A stretch of 64,000 bases of DNA from VAZQ01 sp963841705 (GCA_963841705.1 CAWJDY010000031.1:83837-147836), one strand, 5' to 3'; shown: positions 46,846 through 55,697, counted from the stretch's first letter. The notes: generated by a model from the sequence alone, not told the origin. Translations and numbers: made by a program.

Positions 46846-48108
46846 TTACCCCAGCACTGCCACGAGCCGGTGAAGCGCTTCCGCGGTCGTGTCGCGATCC
46901 TGCACGATGGCGACGCGGATGTATCCGAGGCCTGGATTACTTCCGTCGGGCTGCTCGCGCGCGAGATAGCGGCCCGGAACGACCCGCAGCCCAGCCTCGC
47001 GCCACAGTCGCAGGGTGACCGCCTCGTCGGCGCCGTGTGCCGAGACATCAAGCCAGAGGAAGAAACCACCGCCCGGCCGGCGATAGCCGTAACGGCTACC
47101 GATGATCTGATCGGCAAGATCGAATTTTTCCGCGTAGAGCCGGCGGTTGTCGGCAACGTGGGTCTCATCGCCATAAGCGGCAACGGCTACCCTTTGCGCT
47201 GGCATCGGCACCTGCGGCGCGGCGACATTGCGTAATTCAAGAAAACGCGCGATAAATCCACGGTCGCCTGCGGCAAAACCGACGCGCAGTCCCGGCAGGT
47301 TCGATCGTTTGGAAAGCGATTGGAACTCGACGACATTGGCGAAATCGGGCCCCCCGGCTTCAAGCACGCCGGCCGGTGCCTTGCGGGTGTAGATTTCTGA
47401 GTAGCACTCGTCGCTGAACACCAGAAACCCGAAGCGCCGCGCGAGCGCGACGACGCGGGAGAGATAGGCGAGATCAGCGACCGCCCCCTGCGGGTTTGCG
47501 GGGGATGCAATGAAAAACGCGACCGTCCTTGCCAGCAGCTCCTCCGGGAGCGCATCGAGGTCGGGAAGAAACCCGTTTGCTGCCACAGCCGGCAGGTAGA
47601 CCGGCTCGCAGCCCGCGGTGACAGCGCCGGCTGCATAGGCGGCGTAAAACGGGTTGGGGATCAGCATGGCTGGGACGCCGCGCTTTGCCCCCACGAAGCG
47701 CACCGCAGCGATCGCGGCGAGGAACAGCCCTTCGCGCGAGCCGTTGAGGACCAGCACCTCGGTAGCAGGATCGAGCGGGCGCGGGAGCTTGAAACGCCGC
47801 CCCAGCCAGGCTGCCGCGGCCTCGCACATTTCGTCGAGCCCCTTGTTCATGGGATAGCGCCCGAATTCTGCGATGTGCGCTGCCAGTACCGGAGCGACGA
47901 ACGAAGGCACGGGGTGCTGGGGCTCGCCAACGGCCAAGCTGATAGGGGGCTTGCCCGGGCGCTCCTCCCCCAACAGCTCACGCAGTCGCACGAAGGGCGA
48001 GCGGCCTAGATCGGCCCGGACTGGCGAGGCTGCGGATACGCGTTCGGCGGCGGTCATGGGCATCGACGAAGCGGCGCCAACACCCGCCGCACCAAGCTCC
48101 CCTAGCAT
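46846..48108 (-). CDS. Class I/II aminotransferase
   Basis: A 420-residue PLP-dependent aminotransferase (fold type I). SLAVGEPQHP, FGRYPMNKGLDEM, ASPANPQGAV, FSDECYSEIY and the PLP-lysine motif SLSKRSNLPGLRVGF are visible. Relatives are annotated as succinyldiaminopimelate aminotransferase (DapC) or as general aminotransferases; sequence alone does not fix the substrate. ATG 48057 (MTAAER) may be the true start. It lies between amtB and ftsK, the usual rhizobial order. Confidence 0.88.
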   Translation of the reverse strand: MLGELGAAGVGAASSMPMTAAERVSAASPVRADLGRSPFVRLRELLGEERPGKPPISLAVGEPQHPVPSFVAPVLAAHIAEFGRYPMNKGLDEMCEAAAAWLGRRFKLPRPLDPATEVLVLNGSREGLFLAAIAAVRFVGAKRGVPAMLIPNPFYAAYAAGAVTAGCEPVYLPAVAANGFLPDLDALPEELLARTVAFFIASPANPQGAVADLAYLSRVVALARRFGFLVFSDECYSEIYTRKAPAGVLEAGGPDFANVVEFQSLSKRSNLPGLRVGFAAGDRGFIARFLELRNVAAPQVPMPAQRVAVAAYGDETHVADNRRLYAEKFDLADQIIGSRYGYRRPGGGFFLWLDVSAHGADEAVTLRLWREAGLRVVPGRYLAREQPDGSNPGLGYIRVAIVQDRDTTAEALHRLVAVLG

Positions 48109-48189
48109 AATCGGCGCGAGGTTAAGGGGCGATTAACCATCGGCGCCCAGCGGGAGGATCAATTTCAACGCGGGCGCGGTGAGCCGCCG

Positions 48190-49521
48190 CTATTGCAAAG
48201 CTTCGCCGTGTTGGGTGAGGTCGAGACCTTCGATCTCGTTTTGTTGATTCACCCGCAGCGGAACGAGCAATCCGATCACCTTGAGCAGAATGAAGCTGAC
48301 GACCCCCGACCAGATGGCGACGGCTATCACGCCATAGAGTTGCACCAGGATCTGCCGCGCGTTGCCCTCGATCAGCCCGGAAAATCCCGTGGAATCGGGA
48401 GATGCAGAGACGGCCGCGACGGCGAAAACTCCCGTGAGCAACGTCCCGGTTGCCCCTCCCACTCCGTGTACTCCGAAGACGTCGAGGGAGTCGTCGTAGC
48501 CAAGGCGCAGCTTGAGCCCAGTGCAAGCCCAGAAGCAAAACGCCCCCGCTATGAGCCCAATCACGACGGCGTGCCAGGGCAGAACGAATCCCGACGCGGG
48601 AGTAATGGTCCCGAGACCGGCGACGGCCCCGGAGATCATACCCAGCACCGAGGGTTTGCCGCGCGTCCACCATTCCAGAAACATCCAAGTGAGCGCGCCC
48701 GTCGATGCCGCAAGATGCGTTGCCACGATGGCAAATGCCGCGCGTGCGTTGGCGCCGAGCGCCGAGCCGCCGTTGAACCCGAACCAGCCCACCCAGAGAA
48801 GACCGGTTCCGATCACCGCCAGCGACAGGTCATAGGGTGCGAAATTGTCGTGGCCATAGCCGTGGCGCTTGCCCAGCACGCAAGCCGCTACCAGGCCGGC
48901 CACGCCCGCATTGAGGTGAACGACGGTACCTCCGGCAAAATCGAGAACGCCTGCCCTCGCCAGAAAGCCGCCGCCCCAGACCCAGTGCGCGATCGGCACA
49001 TAGACGAAGATCAACCAGCCGGCGGCGAACCAGGCAAAGGCCGAGAAGCGCATGCGGTCCGCAACCGAGCCCGCGACGAGTGCCACCGTAATGATTGCAA
49101 ACGTCATCTGATAGAACATGAAGAGGACTTCCGGGATCGACGGCGCAAACACGCTGGTCGCGTCCATGCTGGTGGCACGCATGAGCGCGCGCTGGAATGT
49201 TCCGAGCCAAGCCCCGTCGCCCACGAAGCTCAGGCTGTAACCGAACGCGAACCACAGGAGGGAGCATATTGCGGTGCAGGCAACGGTCTGCGCCATGGTG
49301 GCGAGCACGTTCTTCTTGCGGACCATGCCGCAATAGAACAGCGCCAGTCCAGGGAGGGTCATCATCAGGACGAGCGCGCTTGCGGCCATCATCCAGGCCG
49401 TATCCGCCGGGTCGATCTTGGACGCGGCACCCTGCGCGAGAGCCGGCGAGGGCGCGAATGCGAAACTCAGCGCGAGGCCGATTGCGGCGCCTACGGCGAC
49501 AAGTCTGGGGTCTGCTCTCAT
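48190..49521 (-). CDS. amtB: Ammonium transporter AmtB
   Basis: A 443-residue ammonium channel with signal peptide (AIGLALSFAFAPSPALAQ) and eleven membrane helices. DTAWMMAASALVLMMTLPGL, the twin-His pore (His in GGTVVHLNAGVAGL and FGVHGVGGATG) and GFNGGSALGAN are family marks. ATG 49521 has GGGGG at -6 and fits the signal peptide; longer starts run through a REP element. Downstream of glnK on the same strand, so probably nitrogen-regulated. Confidence 0.95.
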   Translation of the reverse strand: MRADPRLVAVGAAIGLALSFAFAPSPALAQGAASKIDPADTAWMMAASALVLMMTLPGLALFYCGMVRKKNVLATMAQTVACTAICSLLWFAFGYSLSFVGDGAWLGTFQRALMRATSMDATSVFAPSIPEVLFMFYQMTFAIITVALVAGSVADRMRFSAFAWFAAGWLIFVYVPIAHWVWGGGFLARAGVLDFAGGTVVHLNAGVAGLVAACVLGKRHGYGHDNFAPYDLSLAVIGTGLLWVGWFGFNGGSALGANARAAFAIVATHLAASTGALTWMFLEWWTRGKPSVLGMISGAVAGLGTITPASGFVLPWHAVVIGLIAGAFCFWACTGLKLRLGYDDSLDVFGVHGVGGATGTLLTGVFAVAAVSASPDSTGFSGLIEGNARQILVQLYGVIAVAIWSGVVSFILLKVIGLLVPLRVNQQNEIEGLDLTQHGEALQ

Positions 49522-49548
49522 GATGTCCCCCCTTCGAGATCGATCGTT

Positions 49549-49646
49549 TAGAGCGGGATGACTTTTCCTCGAATCGTCATCCCCCTCTCTCCTCTGGTTT
49601 GAGCATGGCCTTTTCGCAAAACCGGTTCTCACTTTTGCTGGACATG
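49549..49646. repeat. REP elements between glnK and amtB
   Basis: Two elements: an inverted repeat GGGATGAC/GTCATCCC (49555-49583), and bases 49616-49646, an inverted near-copy of 3822-3852. Together they fill the glnK-amtB gap. If transcribed they could form hairpins that set the ratio of amtB to glnK message, but that is inference. Confidence 0.65.
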
Positions 49647-49648
49647 CA

Positions 49649-49987
49649 CTAAAGGGCGTCTACGTCGGTCTCGCCCGTCCTGATGCGTATCGCCTGCTCG
49701 ATTGGGGTGACGAAGATCTTGCCGTCGCCGATCTGGCCGGTTTTGGCGGCCCCGATAATGGCTTCGACCACTGCATCCACTCGGTCTGAGGGCACCGCCA
49801 CCTCGACGCGAATTTTCGGAAGAAAATTCACCGCGTATTCGGCACCCCGATAAATCTCAGTGTGCCCCTTTTGACGGCCATAGCCCTTGACCTCGCTCGC
49901 GGTCATTCCGTGCACCCCGACGGCCACCAGCGCATCGCGGACCTCGTCGAGCTTGAACGGCTTGATGATGGCAATGACCAGTTTCAT
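49649..49987 (-). CDS. glnK: PII nitrogen regulator GlnK
   Basis: A 112-residue PII signal protein that reads 2-oxoglutarate, ATP/ADP and blocks AmtB. The T-loop KGYGRQKGHTEIYRGAEYAVNF has the uridylylation Tyr51; the B-loop TGQIGDGKIFV and C-loop IRTGETDVDAL are intact. Gene order glnK then amtB is the classic arrangement. A candidate sigma-54 promoter lies 69 bases upstream. Confidence 0.96.
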   Translation of the reverse strand: MKLVIAIIKPFKLDEVRDALVAVGVHGMTASEVKGYGRQKGHTEIYRGAEYAVNFLPKIRVEVAVPSDRVDAVVEAIIGAAKTGQIGDGKIFVTPIEQAIRIRTGETDVDAL

Positions 49988-50055
49988 GACTGCGTCCTGT
50001 CGCGGGTATCGTGCCTGGGCAGGTCGAGGCTAGCTCGCCCCTGCTGCAAGCGGGG

Positions 50056-50071
50056 TACAATATCGGTGCCA
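50056..50071 (-). promoter_or_regulatory. Candidate sigma-54 promoter for glnK-amtB
   Basis: On the minus strand TGGCAC, five bases, then TTGTA matches the -24/-12 consensus TGGCAC-N5-TTGCA with one mismatch (T for C in the -12 GC pair). Position upstream of glnK and the nitrogen role of the operon support it. The mismatch is at a well-conserved base, so confidence is moderate. Confidence 0.55.
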
Positions 50072-50128
50072 GCGACAAAAATTAAGCCGCGATTTCTGCG
50101 AAGGGCGGCATCATCTGTGGGCAAGTCC

Positions 50129-50992
50129 TTACCGCCGCTCGCGCAGCAAGCCTTCCTGGGCAACCGAGGCGACCAGCGTGCCGTCGCAGGCGAAAATGAG
50201 ACCGCGGGAAAAACCGCGCGAGCCAAAGAGACTAGGGCTGTCCTGCGCATAGAGCAGCCATTCGTCCGCGCGAAAAGGCCGGTGAAACCACAGCGCATGA
50301 TCGAGACTTGCCGCCATGATCGCCTTTTCGAATACGGTACGGCCGTGCGGAACCAAGGCGGAATCCAGGAGCGTCATGTCGGACGCATAGGCGAGCACGC
50401 ACTGGTGGATCGCTGGCTCGTCCGGGAGCTTTCCCGTCGCGCGGATCCACACATGGAAGCGCCCCCCGTCGATCTTCTTGCCAAGATAGCGATCGAATTC
50501 GACCGGGCGCAACTCGATGGGCCGTTCGCGTTCATAGTAGCGGCGCACCGGGTCGGGCATGATCGGCAGCACGCGTTCCTTGACCTCGGCCTCGCTCGGC
50601 AGCTGATCGGGCCGCGGTACCGACGGCATCTCGGCCTGATGACTCATCCCGGGCTCGTCACGATGGAATGACACCGAGGAGGTGAAGATCGCACGCCCGT
50701 GCTGGATGGCCACCACACGCCTCGTAATGAAACTCTTGCCGTCACGAATGCGATCGACCTCGTAAATGATCGGTACTTCGGGGTCGCCGCCGAGGAGAAA
50801 ATAGGCGTGCAACGAGTGCGGCGGCCGGCCGGCAACATCGACCGTGCGGCAGGCTGCGACCAGCGCTTGTCCTATGACCTGGCCACCGAACACCCGCTGC
50901 CAGCCCACTTGTGGCGAGCGGCCGCGAAAAAGGTTCAGCTCCAGCTGTTCGAGATCGAGAGTAGTCAAGAGATCCTGGACGGCGGACGGCAT
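50129..50992 (-). CDS. tesB: Acyl-CoA thioesterase II
   Basis: A 287-residue double-hotdog thioesterase that hydrolyses acyl-CoA. VFGGQVIGQALVAACRTV with N-terminal LFRG, the SFHRDEPGMSHQ segment and the C-terminal SLDHALWFHRPFRADEWLLY carry the catalytic Asp/Thr/Gln framework. ATG 50992. Diverges from the UbiH-like hydroxylase gene across an 88-base gap, the standard rhizobial neighbourhood of glnK-amtB. Confidence 0.95.
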   Translation of the reverse strand: MPSAVQDLLTTLDLEQLELNLFRGRSPQVGWQRVFGGQVIGQALVAACRTVDVAGRPPHSLHAYFLLGGDPEVPIIYEVDRIRDGKSFITRRVVAIQHGRAIFTSSVSFHRDEPGMSHQAEMPSVPRPDQLPSEAEVKERVLPIMPDPVRRYYERERPIELRPVEFDRYLGKKIDGGRFHVWIRATGKLPDEPAIHQCVLAYASDMTLLDSALVPHGRTVFEKAIMAASLDHALWFHRPFRADEWLLYAQDSPSLFGSRGFSRGLIFACDGTLVASVAQEGLLRERR

Positions 50993-51080
50993 GAATCACT
51001 TTCCGGTTAGTGAAGACGCGCATCATCAGGGGATATCTGGAAAAGACAACGGTATAATACGCGCCTCTCGGGAGCCGATC

Positions 51081-52355
51081 GTGGCGACAGATCATCGGGA
51101 TGCGCAGAAGCTGGACATCCTCATCGCAGGCGCGGGCATTGTCGGCCTCACTTTGGCGGTTGTATTGCGCCGGAGCCTTGGCGCGCCCTTCTCGGTCGCA
51201 ATCGCCGATCCGACACTCACCTCTGAATCAGGAAACGGCCGCGCGACTGCTATTGTCGCGGCGGTCCGGCGACTGCTCGAAACCATCGGCGTCTGGGCGA
51301 AGGTTCCATCGCAACCGATTCGGGACATGGTGGTCACGGACAGCCGGCTGCACGATGCGGTGCGGCCGACGTTTCTCACCTTCGCCGACGATGTGGAGCC
51401 TGGCGAGCCGTTTGCCCACATGGTCGAGAACCGCCCCCTTTTCGCTGCCCTTGCCGAGCAGGCACGCAACGAGGGCGTATCGTTCTATCCCGTTGCGGTC
51501 CGGGACTGCGCTTTCGCATCATCGCGTGTTGGCGAAGCGGCGGACAATGTGCGGCCTGACCTTGCCCAGCGCGTCGATGTCGAGCTTGCCGATGGCGCGC
51601 GTATTTCGCCAGCGCTTTTGGCCGCCGCCGATGGCGCGCGTTCCGTCCTTCGCGAACGTGCAGGGATTGCCATGTACGGCTGGTCTTACGGTCAGTCCGC
51701 CATCGTGGCTACGGTGGCGCATGAGCGCGACCACGAGGGCCGAGCGGAGGAGCATTTCTTGCCGGCCGGTCCGTTCGCAATTCTCCCGCTGGTCGGACAC
51801 CGATCCTCCATCGTGTGGACCGAGGAGAAGCAAGAGGCCGAGCGCATCGCAGCCTTGCCCGAGGGGGAGTTTCATGCCGAGCTTGAGCAGCGTTTCGGCC
51901 TCCGCCTAGGCGAGATCGAAGTCATCGGCCGACCGCACGTGCACCCCCTGGGATTGTGGGTAGCACGCTCCTTCATTGCCGAACGGCTGGCGCTGGTCGG
52001 GGATGCGGCGCATGTCATCCACCCCATCGCGGGGCAAGGCCTCAATATGGGCCTCAAGGACGTGGCTGCGCTTGCGGAGGTGATTGTCGATGCCGCGCGG
52101 CTGGGGCTCGATCCCGGCTCGCTCGCGGTACTCGAGCGCTATCAACGCTGGCGGCGCTTCGACACCATGGCCATGGGCGTGGCAACCGATGGGCTCAACC
52201 GGCTGTTCTCGAACCGGTCGGACGTGCTCCGGCTGGCGCGCGATGTGGGCTTGGGTCTGGTCGATCGGTTGCCGGCGCTCAAGCGTGTGTTCATCCGCGA
52301 GGCGGCGGGTCTCCTGGGGGAACTGCCGAAGCTGCTGCGGGGCGAGCCGCTGTAA
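51081..52355 (+). CDS. UbiH/UbiF/COQ6-family FAD hydroxylase
   Basis: A 424-residue FAD-dependent monooxygenase of the ubiquinone-hydroxylase family. IAGAGIVGLTLAVVLRRSLG binds ADP, and LALVGDAAHVIHPIAGQGLNMGLKD is the classic second FAD motif. Probably hydroxylates the ubiquinone ring in aerobic Q synthesis; which carbon is unclear in alphaproteobacteria. GTG 51081 has GGGAG at -7. A TATAAT at 51053-51058 could be the -10 box, but no good -35 is seen. Confidence 0.92.
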   Translation: MATDHRDAQKLDILIAGAGIVGLTLAVVLRRSLGAPFSVAIADPTLTSESGNGRATAIVAAVRRLLETIGVWAKVPSQPIRDMVVTDSRLHDAVRPTFLTFADDVEPGEPFAHMVENRPLFAALAEQARNEGVSFYPVAVRDCAFASSRVGEAADNVRPDLAQRVDVELADGARISPALLAAADGARSVLRERAGIAMYGWSYGQSAIVATVAHERDHEGRAEEHFLPAGPFAILPLVGHRSSIVWTEEKQEAERIAALPEGEFHAELEQRFGLRLGEIEVIGRPHVHPLGLWVARSFIAERLALVGDAAHVIHPIAGQGLNMGLKDVAALAEVIVDAARLGLDPGSLAVLERYQRWRRFDTMAMGVATDGLNRLFSNRSDVLRLARDVGLGLVDRLPALKRVFIREAAGLLGELPKLLRGEPL

Positions 52356-52359
52356 GCAT

Positions 52360-52983
52360 CTACACGAACGGGATCGCGATCACGTGCTGCTTGAAAGCGG
52401 GGCGCTGCTCGATGCCGCCGAACCAGCGCTCCAAGTTGTTGAATCCGGATCGCTCAGGCACCAGCCGGCGGAAGCGATAGGCCATGAGCGCGATCGGAAT
52501 GTCGCCCATGGACAATGTGTCGCCAGCGACGAAGGCGGTCTTCGTAAGCTGCGCGTCGAGAATCTTCATTGCCGCGGTTGTTTTTTCCCGCGATGCGTCG
52601 ATGGCGGCGTGGTCGCGTTTCTCCGGCGGCGTGCGGATCAACCCCCAGAACATCCCGAATATTGCGGGAGCGGCAACTGAGAGCTGCCAATCCATCCAGC
52701 TGGTGGCGCGTGCGCGCTCGCGCAGGTCCGTGGGCTCCAGTTTGCCGGGACCATATTTGGCGGCGAGATAGCGCACGATCGAATTCGACTCCCAAAGCAG
52801 GAAGCCATCCTCTTCCAGCGTGGGCACGAGTCCATTGGGGTTCATGGCGAGGTAGGCCGGTTCCTTGTTCTTCCCGAAGTTGCCGCCGACATCGATGCGC
52901 TCGTGCGGCAGATCGAGCTCGCCGATCGCCCACATGACTTTCTGCACGTTCACCGAGGTATTTCGCCCCCAAATCTTGATCAT
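52360..52983 (-). CDS. Glutathione S-transferase family protein
   Basis: A 207-residue cytosolic GST. MIKIWGRNTSVNVQKVMWAI is the thioredoxin-fold start with Ser/Asn at the glutathione-thiol site, NPNGLVPTLEEDGFLLWESN the cis-Pro and glutathione-binding loop, and SMGDIPIALMAYRF the conserved N-capping box of the helical domain. ATG 52983. Ends converge with the UbiH-like gene, four bases apart. Substrate unknown. Confidence 0.9.
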   Translation of the reverse strand: MIKIWGRNTSVNVQKVMWAIGELDLPHERIDVGGNFGKNKEPAYLAMNPNGLVPTLEEDGFLLWESNSIVRYLAAKYGPGKLEPTDLRERARATSWMDWQLSVAAPAIFGMFWGLIRTPPEKRDHAAIDASREKTTAAMKILDAQLTKTAFVAGDTLSMGDIPIALMAYRFRRLVPERSGFNNLERWFGGIEQRPAFKQHVIAIPFV

Positions 52984-53034
52984 GACTCTAGCTCCGTCGT
53001 TTCGCACTGCAGGGCGGCCTAGATTAGCCACCGT

Positions 53035-53125
53035 AAGGGCGAGGCATTGCCTCGCCTTCACGAAAGGTGGCGTAACCCGCCATTCCTCGGCGGATTACGC
53101 TTCGCTGATCCGCCTACTATCTGAA
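53035..53125. repeat. REP-like palindromes before trm112
   Basis: Arms AGGGCGAGGC and GCCTCGCCTT (one G-T pair) with loop ATT at 53035-53058, related to the palindrome at 38986-39006. It is followed by a GGCGTAACCCGCC / GGCGGATTACGC pair to about 53100. No gene is seen in 52984-53134. Confidence 0.65.
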
Positions 53126-53134
53126 GGTTGAGCC

Positions 53135-53335
53135 TCAATCCAGGCGGCGCGCCTCTTCGGGCAGCATGATCGGAATGCCGCCGCGAATGGGATACGCGAG
53201 CTTGGCGGAACGCGAGATCAGCTCCTGCTTTTCCACGTCATACTCCAGCGGGCCCTTGGTGACCGGGCAAACCAGAATTTCCAGAAGCTTCGGATCGACG
53301 CTGCCGGGCGGGCGATCGGGAGGCGACGTGGTCAT
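53135..53335 (-). CDS. Trm112-family small protein
   Basis: Sixty-six residues of the Trm112/YcaR family. LLEILVCPVTKGPLEYD holds the first part of the zinc-ribbon-like fold and SAKLAYPIRGGIPIMLPEEA the second. Only one Cys of the eukaryotic zinc set remains, as usual in bacteria. Homologues activate methyltransferases, but a bacterial role is not settled. ATG 53335. Confidence 0.9.
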   Translation of the reverse strand: MTTSPPDRPPGSVDPKLLEILVCPVTKGPLEYDVEKQELISRSAKLAYPIRGGIPIMLPEEARRLD

Positions 53336-53365
53336 GATAGGGGCTCCGGGCAGATGGGGTCGATT

Positions 53366-53635
53366 TCAACGGCGGCGAAAGTTGCCGGGCTGCGGAGCGG
53401 GTGGACCAGCCGCACGTTCCTTGTGACGGAAGTTGATGCGTCCTCGGCTGAGATCGTAAGGCGTAACTTCGACGACGACGCGGTCGCCTACCCCTGTACG
53501 GATGCGGAATTTGCGCATCTTACCCGAGATATAGGCGAGCAACTCATGATTGTTGTCGAGCCTCACCCGGTAATTCCCGTCGGGGAGGACCTCGGTCACA
53601 GTGCCATCGAATTCCAGCAGTTCTTCTTTAGCCAT
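53366..53635 (-). CDS. infA: Translation initiation factor IF-1
   Basis: An S1/OB-fold initiation factor that binds the ribosomal A site. MAKEELLEFDGTVTEVLPDG, ISGKMRKFRIRTGVGDRVVV and VTPYDLSRGRINFRHK are classic IF-1. The protein has 89 residues, about 17 more than the usual 72, because of a Pro/Arg-rich tail (GPPAPQPGNFRRR). Many rhizobia have two IF-1 genes, and this is likely the second type. ATG 53635. Confidence 0.92.
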   Translation of the reverse strand: MAKEELLEFDGTVTEVLPDGNYRVRLDNNHELLAYISGKMRKFRIRTGVGDRVVVEVTPYDLSRGRINFRHKERAAGPPAPQPGNFRRR

Positions 53636-53770
53636 TCTTGTCTCCATTCGATGGTTTCAATCCGGCTCGGGCGAGCAGCTCTGAGCATGAAAAGCGCGCG
53701 AACCATGGCAGCGGCAAGAGCAACTTCATGCAAATCAGCGCAAGTGTTATCGGGACGCAATTGATCGCGC

Positions 53771-54445
53771 TCATTGCAGCGGCGTTTCGCCGCCCGTCGT
53801 TTTCTTTGCCAGCTCGATCTCGGTCACCGCAACAAGGATTTCGGCGCGGGTCTTGAGGTCAGGCGCCTCCAACAGCGCTTGCTTCTCGGCGCTGCCGTAG
53901 GGGCACATCATTGCCAGCGCGTTGACGAGGGCCTCATTGGGGGCGTTCTTGATCCCATCCCAATCCGCTTTGAGATCATTCGCCTTGAGAAAATCGGAGA
54001 GCGCGCGCAGCACGCGGTCACGATCGACGGTATCCTCGCCCTTGCGCGCGCTAAAATCGTCGACGAACGAATCGTAGCTTACGCGGCACTGGCGGTATTC
54101 CGTCGTCGTGCTGATTTCCTCCTCGATGCGGAAGCGCGCAATCCCGGTGAGCTGGATGAGATAGCGGCCGTCTCCTGTTTCGGCGAGCTGCGTGATTCGC
54201 CCGACGCATCCGATTTTGTAGAGGTTGGGCCTATGCTCGGAACCGGGATGCGCGGTGTCGGGCTGGATCATGCCGATCAAGCGATGCCCTGAACGCAGAG
54301 CGTCATCTATCATCGCGAGATACCGCGGCTCGAATATGTTGAGCGGCAGCTGCCCGCGCGGCAGCAGCAGGGCACCGGGCAACGGAAATACCGGAATTGT
54401 TGCAGGGAGATCGCCGGGGTTTGCGTAAACGGCATTCATGGGCAT
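53771..54445 (-). CDS. LON substrate-binding domain protein
   Basis: A 224-residue protein equal to the N-terminal substrate-binding domain of Lon protease but with no ATPase or protease. IPVFPLPGALLLPRGQLPLN and IFEPRYLAMIDDAL start the PUA-like fold; a helical second half follows. In alphaproteobacteria this stand-alone form lies beside a thioredoxin-TPR gene, as here, 47 bases upstream on the same strand. ATG 54445. Confidence 0.92.
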   Translation of the reverse strand: MPMNAVYANPGDLPATIPVFPLPGALLLPRGQLPLNIFEPRYLAMIDDALRSGHRLIGMIQPDTAHPGSEHRPNLYKIGCVGRITQLAETGDGRYLIQLTGIARFRIEEEISTTTEYRQCRVSYDSFVDDFSARKGEDTVDRDRVLRALSDFLKANDLKADWDGIKNAPNEALVNALAMMCPYGSAEKQALLEAPDLKTRAEILVAVTEIELAKKTTGGETPLQ

Positions 54446-54492
54446 GGTCGCTCTCCATGCGGAGGCTCGCCGCGCTGATGTGCCCGCTTTCC

Positions 54493-55398
54493 TCACGAGA
54501 ACAGAATGGAGGAGAGGCGCTTGCGTCCGTTCACGGTCGCCTCGTCGGTCGGACCCCACGCCTCAAAGAACTGGACCAGCTGCTTGCGAGCGCCATCGTC
54601 GTTCCATTTACGGTCTCGCTTGACGATTTCGAGCAGATGATCGACCGCTTCCGCGCGACGTCCCTTGCTGTTCAACGCGACCGCAAGATCGAACCGTGAC
54701 TGATGGTCGAGGGGATTGGCCGCGACCTTCTTTTCCAGGTCCGCGATCGGCCCGACCGATTTTGCCTGCTCCGCTACCTCGAGCGCGGCGCGCGCGGCGG
54801 CGACTGCAGCGTCATTGCGCTTGGCCTCCGGCACCAGCGCCAGCGTTTGTTTCGCCTGATCGAGGGCGCCGGTGCGCACATAGCTGCGGGCGAGCCCGGC
54901 AAGTGCGGGAACGTTGCCGCTGTCCTGCGCCAGCACCTTCGCATAGAGGTCAGCCGCGCCGGCCGCATCCCCCTTCGCGAGCGCATCGTCGGCGGCCTTC
55001 AAGAGGTCCTTTTCCTCACCCCCGATGCGGTCCTTGGTTACCCGCTCGATGAAAGCCGTGACCTGGCTCTCGGGCAGCGCGCCGAGGAAGCCATCGATCG
55101 GCTGCCCGTTGACGAAGGCGAACACTGCCGGGATTGACTGAATCCCGAGCTGGCCGGGGATCGAGGGATGCTTATCGATGTCCATCTTGACCAGCTTGAC
55201 CTTGCCTTTGGCGCCTCGGACCGCCTTCTCGAGCACCGGGCCAAGCTGCTTGCATGGGCCGCACCATTCCGCCCAGAAATCGACCAGCACCGGCTGGCGC
55301 TTTGACTCTTCGATGACGTCCTTGACGAAGGTCTGGGTGGTCGTGTCCTTGACAACGCTCGCTTGAGCTGCCGCATCGCCACTCTGTAACATCGTCAT
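54493..55398 (-). CDS. ybbN: Thioredoxin-TPR co-chaperone (YbbN/CnoX-like)
   Basis: A 301-residue protein: an N-terminal thioredoxin domain with an intact active site WCGPCK (VDFWAEWCGPCKQLGPVLEK) and a C-terminal set of tetratricopeptide-like repeats (ADDALAKGDAAGAADLYAKV, SRFDLAVALNSKGRRAEAVD). E. coli YbbN/CnoX lacks the CxxC pair, so this version may be redox active as well as a holdase. ATG 55398. Likely co-transcribed with the LON-domain gene. Confidence 0.92.
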   Translation of the reverse strand: MTMLQSGDAAAQASVVKDTTTQTFVKDVIEESKRQPVLVDFWAEWCGPCKQLGPVLEKAVRGAKGKVKLVKMDIDKHPSIPGQLGIQSIPAVFAFVNGQPIDGFLGALPESQVTAFIERVTKDRIGGEEKDLLKAADDALAKGDAAGAADLYAKVLAQDSGNVPALAGLARSYVRTGALDQAKQTLALVPEAKRNDAAVAAARAALEVAEQAKSVGPIADLEKKVAANPLDHQSRFDLAVALNSKGRRAEAVDHLLEIVKRDRKWNDDGARKQLVQFFEAWGPTDEATVNGRKRLSSILFS

Positions 55399-55697
55399 CT
55401 TGTCTCGCCCTTCGTCCTTATCGACTTGATCGACTTGTCCGGATCGACGCTCAAGCGAACGCCGCAAACTGCGCATCCAGGTCGGCGCCAAAGCGAGTCC
55501 CCCACCTTCGTCCCGGCCGCTGGCCGCAATTGCGGGGGCCGAGGGCCCCCGGAGGCTGATTACGTCTGGTTTAGATGGGGTTGCCGGGGGTGTTTGCAAT
55601 CAAGAATACGCCTCTGCCGTCTCTCGCCCCTTTAAGCAGCCGGGCTCCGGCGGCCGGACGCTGCCCGCTCTGCGATCTGCAGCGGCATTCGCCGGCG
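55399..55697. other. Intergenic, no gene seen
   Basis: About 300 bases between the thioredoxin-TPR gene and the YbaK gene. No coding frame with family resemblance. It should contain the promoter for the minus-strand thioredoxin operon; TTGCAA ... TCTAAA with an 18-base spacer (minus strand, about 55569-55600) is a weak candidate. Confidence 0.3.

Noticed and set aside
48193..49551. 452-codon plus-strand open frame
   Set aside because: Antisense to amtB; rich in Gly, Arg, Glu and His with no family resemblance.
51053..51058. Perfect TATAAT as a sigma-70 promoter
   Set aside because: No acceptable -35 hexamer at 16-18 bases; kept only as a remark under the hydroxylase gene.
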